Origin: Dechloromonas sp.
GTDB lineage: Bacteria; Pseudomonadota; Gammaproteobacteria; Burkholderiales; Rhodocyclaceae
Assembly: GCA_013693915.1 (NCBI GenBank)
Contig: CP059264.1
Coordinates: 1,295,534-1,301,184 of the forward strand
Length of the DNA: 5,651 bases
Direction: 5' to 3'
The notes beneath the pieces were generated by a model, which saw nothing but the letters and a program-made list of their open reading frames with translations, made no database searches and was not told where the DNA came from. Numbering within the stretch: the first letter of the stretch is position 1; each line of letters opens with the position of its first letter. This document shows positions 1 through 5,651 of this stretch, piece by piece. Position numbers and translations under genes: made by a program.

Positions 1-931
1 TCCTCCGGGGATCAAGATTGCGGCCCAGCATGGGCCTGGGAGATTCCAGAGATTCGATGGCCTGTACGCGCTCAATGAATCGAGCCAGAACCTCCGATGG
101 TTCGCCTATAGGGTGCAGCAGATAGGTTGTCAGGGGTGGGACACGTGATGCCAAGGGGCGGGCCACCACGCCCGGTTCTCTGCTAGCTGTAATGTGTGCT
201 GCACCCGTAAGCCCAAGCGCGAAGCCGGCCGATACAAGCGCCATCATCAAATCGCAGGAGGCCACGCGCTCCGCGATCAAGGGTTCCATGTCCGCACGGC
301 GCAGTACCCGATCAACGTGTTTCGCGTGGCTTTCGCAAACCTGTGGATCGCACAGAACCAGAGGGTAGCGGAGCAGTTCCTCCAACGGAATGCGCTTATG
401 CGCCAGCAGAGGATGTCGAGCAGGTACAGCCACCATGAGCGCATCGCTCCAGACGGGTATAGCGACGATGCCCTCGCCCACTTCGTCTGATTGCGCGAAT
501 CCTACGTCATAAAGATCGTCGTGTAGCCCCTTGATTTGTTGCGACAACGGCACTTCGGAGAAGCGAATCTCGACTTCAGGTTCTTCCTGTCGGCACAAAG
601 CGAGCACCGCCGGAAGGCGCGACGGTGTAATGCCGTCCGATAAGGCCACCCGCAACTGACCGTGAAATCCATTGGCCGCTGCTTTTACGCTGTCGCGCGC
701 TTGTTGCAGAACAGCAAATACCCGGCGGACATGCTCCAGAAACAACTTACCTGCACGTGTTAGGCGAGTGCTGCGTGTGGTACGGGCAAACAGTACAACA
801 CCTAGTTCCTCCTCTAGCTCCTTAATGGCGCGAGAAAGTGGAGATTGTTCAATGTGCAGCTTCTCCGAAGCTCTAGCGAAGTGAAGCTCCTCCGCCACGG
901 CGAGAAAGTATTTTAGATGTCTCAACTCCAT
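1..931 (-). CDS. LysR-type transcriptional regulator, 3' end cut by window edge
   Basis: DNA-binding transcription factor of the LysR family, cytoplasmic and normally tetrameric. Reading from 931 gives 310 codons without a stop before the window edge. Residues about 1-60 form the winged helix-turn-helix (starts MELRHLKYFLAVAEELHFAR; recognition helix around SPLSRAIKELEEELG, residues 30-44). Residues about 92-290 form the two-lobed effector-binding domain (from QLRVALSDGITPSRL). Family members are usually about 300 residues, so little is missing; the last 20 or so residues (ESLESPRPMLGRNLDPRR) look like a tail past the fold. The start is supported by GGGAG at 946-942, 10 bases upstream. The exact wording of the HTH (HIEQSPLSRAIKELE) and the QQIKGLHDDLYDVGFAQSDE stretch recalls, from memory, LysR proteins next to trb/tra genes of Tn4371-like ICEs, where one is called TraR. 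That assignment is inference. The effector is unknown. The first 60 codons use CTA leucine four times, unusual for a GC-rich gene. Confidence 0.93.
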   Translation of the reverse strand, partial: MELRHLKYFLAVAEELHFARASEKLHIEQSPLSRAIKELEEELGVVLFARTTRSTRLTRAGKLFLEHVRRVFAVLQQARDSVKAAANGFHGQLRVALSDGITPSRLPAVLALCRQEEPEVEIRFSEVPLSQQIKGLHDDLYDVGFAQSDEVGEGIVAIPVWSDALMVAVPARHPLLAHKRIPLEELLRYPLVLCDPQVCESHAKHVDRVLRRADMEPLIAERVASCDLMMALVSAGFALGLTGAAHITASREPGVVARPLASRVPPLTTYLLHPIGEPSEVLARFIERVQAIESLESPRPMLGRNLDPRR

Positions 932-962
932 AGACGAATAGCTCCCACGAGTGCGCATCGCA

Positions 963-997
963 GGCGGTAGCCGCGACCTGTGAGTCGCGGCTACGCC
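963..997. repeat. 11-bp perfect inverted repeat between small-protein gene and lysR-type gene
   Basis: GTAGCCGCGAC (967-977) pairs perfectly with GTCGCGGCTAC (984-994) around a six-base loop. Allowing position 966 to bulge, GGC (963-965) pairs with GCC (995-997) and extends the stem to 14 bp. It sits just after the stop codon of the small exported-protein gene (1006) and 36 bases before the LysR start. It may end or weaken transcription leaving the metal operon. There is no U tract on either strand, so it is not a canonical intrinsic terminator. It could also be an operator or a dispersed extragenic palindrome. Confidence 0.75.
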
Positions 998-1005
998 CTA
1001 AACAA

Positions 1006-1269
1006 TCAGTTGCCGCCGTTGGACGGGCGGCGTTCCGCAGAAGATTGCGCCGCGTTTGGCTTCTTCTTCGCGGCGTCGCATTGCTCCTTCAGCTTCTTTA
1101 CTTCGGGATAAGCCACGTCACTGATATACCGCTTCGTATCTGCCAATTGCTCGCATGTCTTCGGTATCGCCTTCGCATCGTCGTCATGCCCGCCGGTATG
1201 GGCCATCACGAATGGCGAAGCGAGCGAGGCGCTGGCTAGAGCTGCAATCAAAACCGGACGAATGTTCAT
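1006..1269 (-). CDS. small exported (periplasmic) protein, unknown function, metal-locus associated
   Basis: Encodes 87 residues. Residues 1-23 are a clear Sec signal peptide (MNIR, hydrophobic core PVLIAALASASLASPFV, cleavage likely after VMA). The mature N-terminus is HTGGHDDDA, which could bind metal weakly. The rest is charged and probably helical, with Cys39 and Cys64 bracketing a 24-residue stretch and able to form a disulfide, followed by a polar low-complexity tail ending in SNGGN. The start at 1269 is chosen because AGGAGA (1282-1277) lies 7 bases upstream and a signal peptide follows at once; the frame stays open upstream to a Met codon at 1392, but those extra residues look untranslated. 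I do not recognise a named family. Its place after an RND pump and two membrane proteins suggests a periplasmic accessory of metal resistance. This is inference from context. Confidence 0.8.
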   Translation of the reverse strand: MNIRPVLIAALASASLASPFVMAHTGGHDDDAKAIPKTCEQLADTKRYISDVAYPEVKKLKEQCDAAKKKPNAAQSSAERRPSNGGN

Positions 1270-1276
1270 TTCAATA

Positions 1277-1282
1277 TCTCCT
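1277..1282 (-). promoter_or_regulatory. ribosome binding site fixing the start of the small exported protein
   Basis: AGGAGA on the minus strand, 7 bases before the ATG at 1269. It decides against the longer reading from 1392, which would place this site inside the coding sequence. Confidence 0.75.
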
Positions 1283-1288
1283 GGGATG

Positions 1289-1376
1289 AGGCCCGGCCTA
1301 TGTGGCAGGGCGGGAAACTTCGGCTTCCTGCCATGCAATTGGCATGGGGGAAGCCGGAGTGCATGGGCATGTGCCC
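1289..1376. repeat. palindrome-rich intergenic segment with a long hairpin
   Basis: The 123-base gap between the anchor gene (stop at 1393) and the small exported-protein gene holds three dyads. The main one is CGGCTTCC (1321-1328) with GGAAGCCG (1349-1356), enclosing CCATGC (1331-1336) with GCATGG (1342-1347). Together they make a 14-bp stem with a small internal loop and a five-base apical loop. Flanking it are AGGCCCGGCCT (1289-1299) and GGGCATGTGCCC (1365-1376). No U tract follows the main stem on the minus strand, so an intrinsic terminator is not obvious. It could be an RNA processing or stability element that sets the level of the downstream gene, or a protein binding site. No coding sequence or clear promoter is seen here. 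Confidence 0.7.
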
Positions 1377-1392
1377 GTAACCAATTTGCCAA

Positions 1393-2023
1393 TCACAAGA
1401 CGCGCTTCATTTCCATGTATTGACCGCGAGTGCGAACAATCACCGTCACGTCAGCGTCGCCACGGTTCCGCCAGAACCAACCGTGATTTCCACTAAAGGC
1501 AGCCTCGATCACGCCATTGCTAGCGGGCACCGCGCGACCCTTTTCATAACTGATGGACTGGCCGCCACCATCGCCGTGGGTATCGAAGTTCACAACGCCC
1601 CTTCGGCAACCCAACTGAACTCGACCTGCTCGCCGGCCTTCATACTCAACTTCACCTCCGCCCCTTGGCCGGGCTTGAGTGCGACGCGCATTTCATCGCG
1701 CCAGGCGGCGCCGTTCTCCGCCTGCGCGGCGTTCTGTGCTTGTGCAGGCGCGGCGGTGCCTGCATTCCCTGTCGTCGCGGCAGCGGGCATGGCTGCATCC
1801 TTCGCGGCATCCGCAGCGGCTTCTTCGGCCAATTGCGCCTTGATCTCCCCATTTCCGTCAGGCCGAGGACGCGACCAATCCCTGTTGGGTCGATCGCGTA
1901 CTCGGAGGGAAGGACGATGCCGACCAAAATTGCGATGGCGGCGACGAGTGCAATGAGCGTCGAGCGCAGCAGTTGTTTCGACGATGGAAGGTCGTCGAGG
2001 GTTGGCTTGGATACGTTGTACAT
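1393..2023 (-). pseudogene. membrane-anchored periplasmic protein ('transmembrane anchor protein'), two frameshifts
   Basis: Three consecutive frames together encode one recognisable protein of about 210 residues. Frame 1 (2023 to about 1847) gives MYNVSKPTLDDLPSSKQLLR, a single membrane helix at about residues 20-41, then SEYAIDPTGIGRVLGLTEMG. Frame 2 (to about 1598) continues EIKAQLAEEAAADAAKD, an Ala-rich periplasmic linker, and WRDEMRVALKPGQGAEVKLS. Frame 3 (to 1393) finishes VVNFDTHGDGG, GNHGWFWRNRGDADVTVIVR and a C-terminal EMKRVL. Each junction falls at four G (1850-1847 and 1601-1598) where five G would restore the frame. With both bases added the length is 633, exactly 211 codons. 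I recall proteins annotated 'transmembrane anchor protein' with this layout beside HupE and CzcA genes; their function is not established. The beta-rich C-terminal part, with its HGWFWRN motif, looks GOLD-like (inference). GGAGA (2035-2031) lies 7 bases before the start, and the gap to the hupE-like stop is 21 bases. It is either a real double mutant or a gene with two base-calling errors. Confidence 0.85.
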
Positions 2024-2030
2024 GGAATTT

Positions 2031-2035
2031 TCTCC
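2031..2035 (-). promoter_or_regulatory. ribosome binding site of the anchor-protein gene
   Basis: GGAGA on the minus strand, 7 bases before the ATG at 2023 and inside the 21-base gap after the hupE-like stop codon. This supports translation of the first frame and coupling to the upstream gene. Confidence 0.65.
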
Positions 2036-2044
2036 GTGTTTGAT

Positions 2045-2791
2045 TCAGGAAACGAAATAGCCGGTGAGCTGATAGCCGATCAGGATGAAACCGGCACACA
2101 TCATCGCTACGTTGGCGGTGTACGCATGGCGCCAGAAACTAGCTGTTCGGCGCCAGTAGCTCATTGCGATCAGAATAGTGCCGAGCGCGATCAACTGCCC
2201 GATTTCAACGCCGACATTGAATGCCAAAAGATTTGGAATCAGGCCATCGGGCGAGATGTTGTATTCGATGATCTTGGTTGACAGGCCGAATCCGTGAAAG
2301 AGTCCGAATACGACTGTTGCGACTTTCGTGTTGGGCTGGAAGCCGAGCCAACGCTGAAATGCGCCGATGTTGTCGAGCGCCTTGTAAACCACCGAAAGAC
2401 CGATGATCGCGTCGATGATGTAGCTGTTTATCCCGACGTTGAAATACACGCCAAGCAGCATCGTCGTCGAGTGGCCGATGGCAAATAGCGTCACATACAG
2501 GGCGATATGCTTCATCCGGTACAGGAAGAAGATCACACCGAGCAGGAACAGGATATGGTCGTACCCTGTCGCCATGTGCTTCGCCCCTAGATACATAAAA
2601 GGGATGAGGTTGACGCCGGATATTTCCTGGATGTAGCCCTTATCACCCTCGGCAACGGCATGGGCGAGCGCCTGATTCGCACACGCGAACAACAGGAGAA
2701 CCGTCGCCATGAGAAACAGGGAAATCCGTTGCCAGATCGGTCGATAGCGATCCAGTATTACGTCAAGTGATCTTTCACGCATGAATGTCAT
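2045..2791 (-). CDS. HupE/UreJ-family polytopic membrane protein
   Basis: A 248-residue inner-membrane protein. A cytoplasmic N-terminus of about 20 residues precedes a signal-like helix (LFLMATVLLLFACANQALAH, residues 25-44). Five or six further helices follow, to the C-terminal QLTGYFVS. Family hallmarks: GAKHMATGYDHILFLL (69-84, with His72, Asp78, His79), AIGHSTTMLLG (His107), GLFHGFGLSTK (His166) and FNVGVEIGQL (Glu196). These buried His/Asp/Glu residues are the kind that handle divalent cations. HupE and UreJ proteins are linked to nickel uptake for hydrogenase and urease. No such enzymes are seen here and the gene follows an RND exporter, so its substrate is probably an effluxed metal or it is a sensing or loading accessory (inference). 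The start could be Met1 (2791) or Met4 (2782). It lies 101 bases after czcA and 21 bases before the anchor gene, suggesting one operon. Intact, no frameshift. Confidence 0.9.
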   Translation of the reverse strand: MTFMRERSLDVILDRYRPIWQRISLFLMATVLLLFACANQALAHAVAEGDKGYIQEISGVNLIPFMYLGAKHMATGYDHILFLLGVIFFLYRMKHIALYVTLFAIGHSTTMLLGVYFNVGINSYIIDAIIGLSVVYKALDNIGAFQRWLGFQPNTKVATVVFGLFHGFGLSTKIIEYNISPDGLIPNLLAFNVGVEIGQLIALGTILIAMSYWRRTASFWRHAYTANVAMMCAGFILIGYQLTGYFVS

Positions 2792-2808
2792 ACCTCAATT
2801 AATCTCCT
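2792..2808 (-). promoter_or_regulatory. two candidate ribosome binding sites for the hupE-like gene
   Basis: AGGAGA (2808-2803) is 11 bases from the ATG at 2791, rather far. GAGGT (2796-2792) touches that ATG but is 9 bases from the second in-frame ATG at 2782. Either start is possible. The choice changes only three N-terminal residues. Confidence 0.5.
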
Positions 2809-2827
2809 AAAAATCCTTGTTGTTCGA

Positions 2828-2860
2828 GTGCGGCAAGCATCTTTCTTGCGTTCGCCGCAC
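2828..2860. repeat. imperfect hairpin between czcA and the hupE-like gene
   Basis: GTGCGGC (2828-2834) pairs with GCCGCAC (2854-2860). Inside, the alternative or nested pair CAAG (2834-2837) with CTTG (2845-2848) closes the loop, leaving a bulge at about 2849-2853. It lies in the 101-base gap after the czcA stop codon (2893). On the minus strand a run of five T follows only some distance after the stem (2814-2809 region), so strong termination is unlikely. Partial termination or protection of the upstream czcA message is possible. Nothing else is seen in this gap. Confidence 0.5.
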
Positions 2861-2892
2861 CATGTGAACCTGTTGATAAATTGGCATCGTGC

Positions 2893-5651
<2,759 letters not shown>

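Noticed and set aside
194..490. 98-residue open frame on the plus strand
   Set aside because: It is antisense to the LysR gene, with no ribosome binding site and no recognisable motif.
1598..1850. Programmed ribosomal frameshifting as the explanation of the two frame changes
   Set aside because: Two successive events would be needed, neither site has a classic slippery heptamer, and I see no Shine-Dalgarno stimulator or clear downstream structure. A missing base at each site is simpler.
1420..1956. 178-residue open frame on the plus strand
   Set aside because: It is antisense to the anchor-protein gene. Its Ala/Cys-rich middle is the complement of that gene's Ala-rich linker.
1652..2023. 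Independent 123-residue protein on the minus strand
   Set aside because: Only the first 59 residues look real. The Arg/Pro-rich remainder is out-of-frame reading after the first frameshift of the anchor gene.

Overview
The window reads as part of a proteobacterial, probably beta- or gammaproteobacterial (Burkholderiales/Pseudomonas-type), heavy-metal efflux locus. The lineage is inferred from GC-rich coding sequence and from gene content (a CzcA-type HME-RND pump, a HupE/UreJ-type membrane protein and a LysR regulator). No rRNA, tRNA or other lineage marker is present. All genes I can support lie on the minus strand, so the operon reads from right to left.

Layout in transcription order. (1) 5651-2893: most of a CzcA-type RND metal/proton antiporter, with about 130 N-terminal residues beyond the window edge. 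(2) 2892-2792: a gap with an imperfect hairpin. (3) 2791-2045: a HupE/UreJ-like polytopic membrane protein. (4) 2023-1393: a single-pass 'transmembrane anchor' protein of about 210 residues, broken by two one-base frameshifts, each at a run of four G. (5) 1392-1270: a short gap packed with inverted repeats. (6) 1269-1006: a small exported protein of 87 residues with His/Asp residues at the mature N-terminus and two cysteines. (7) 1005-932: a gap with an 11-bp perfect hairpin. (8) 931-1: a LysR-type regulator whose 3' end leaves the window.

The pump gene, hupE-like gene and anchor gene are closely spaced with good ribosome binding sites and probably share a transcript. The small exported protein is probably its last member. 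A plausible picture is an inner-membrane metal exporter with three accessory envelope proteins: a possible metal permease or sensor, a membrane-anchored periplasmic beta domain, and a soluble periplasmic protein. The function of the three accessories is not established by the sequence. The LysR protein resembles, from memory, regulators found beside conjugation genes of integrative elements (TraR of Tn4371-like ICEs). If so, the metal operon is cargo next to a transfer module lying left of the window.

The features most worth a second look are the paired frameshifts, the HupE/anchor/small-protein accessory set, and the palindrome-rich gaps. The plus strand has many open frames, but all are antisense shadows of these genes.
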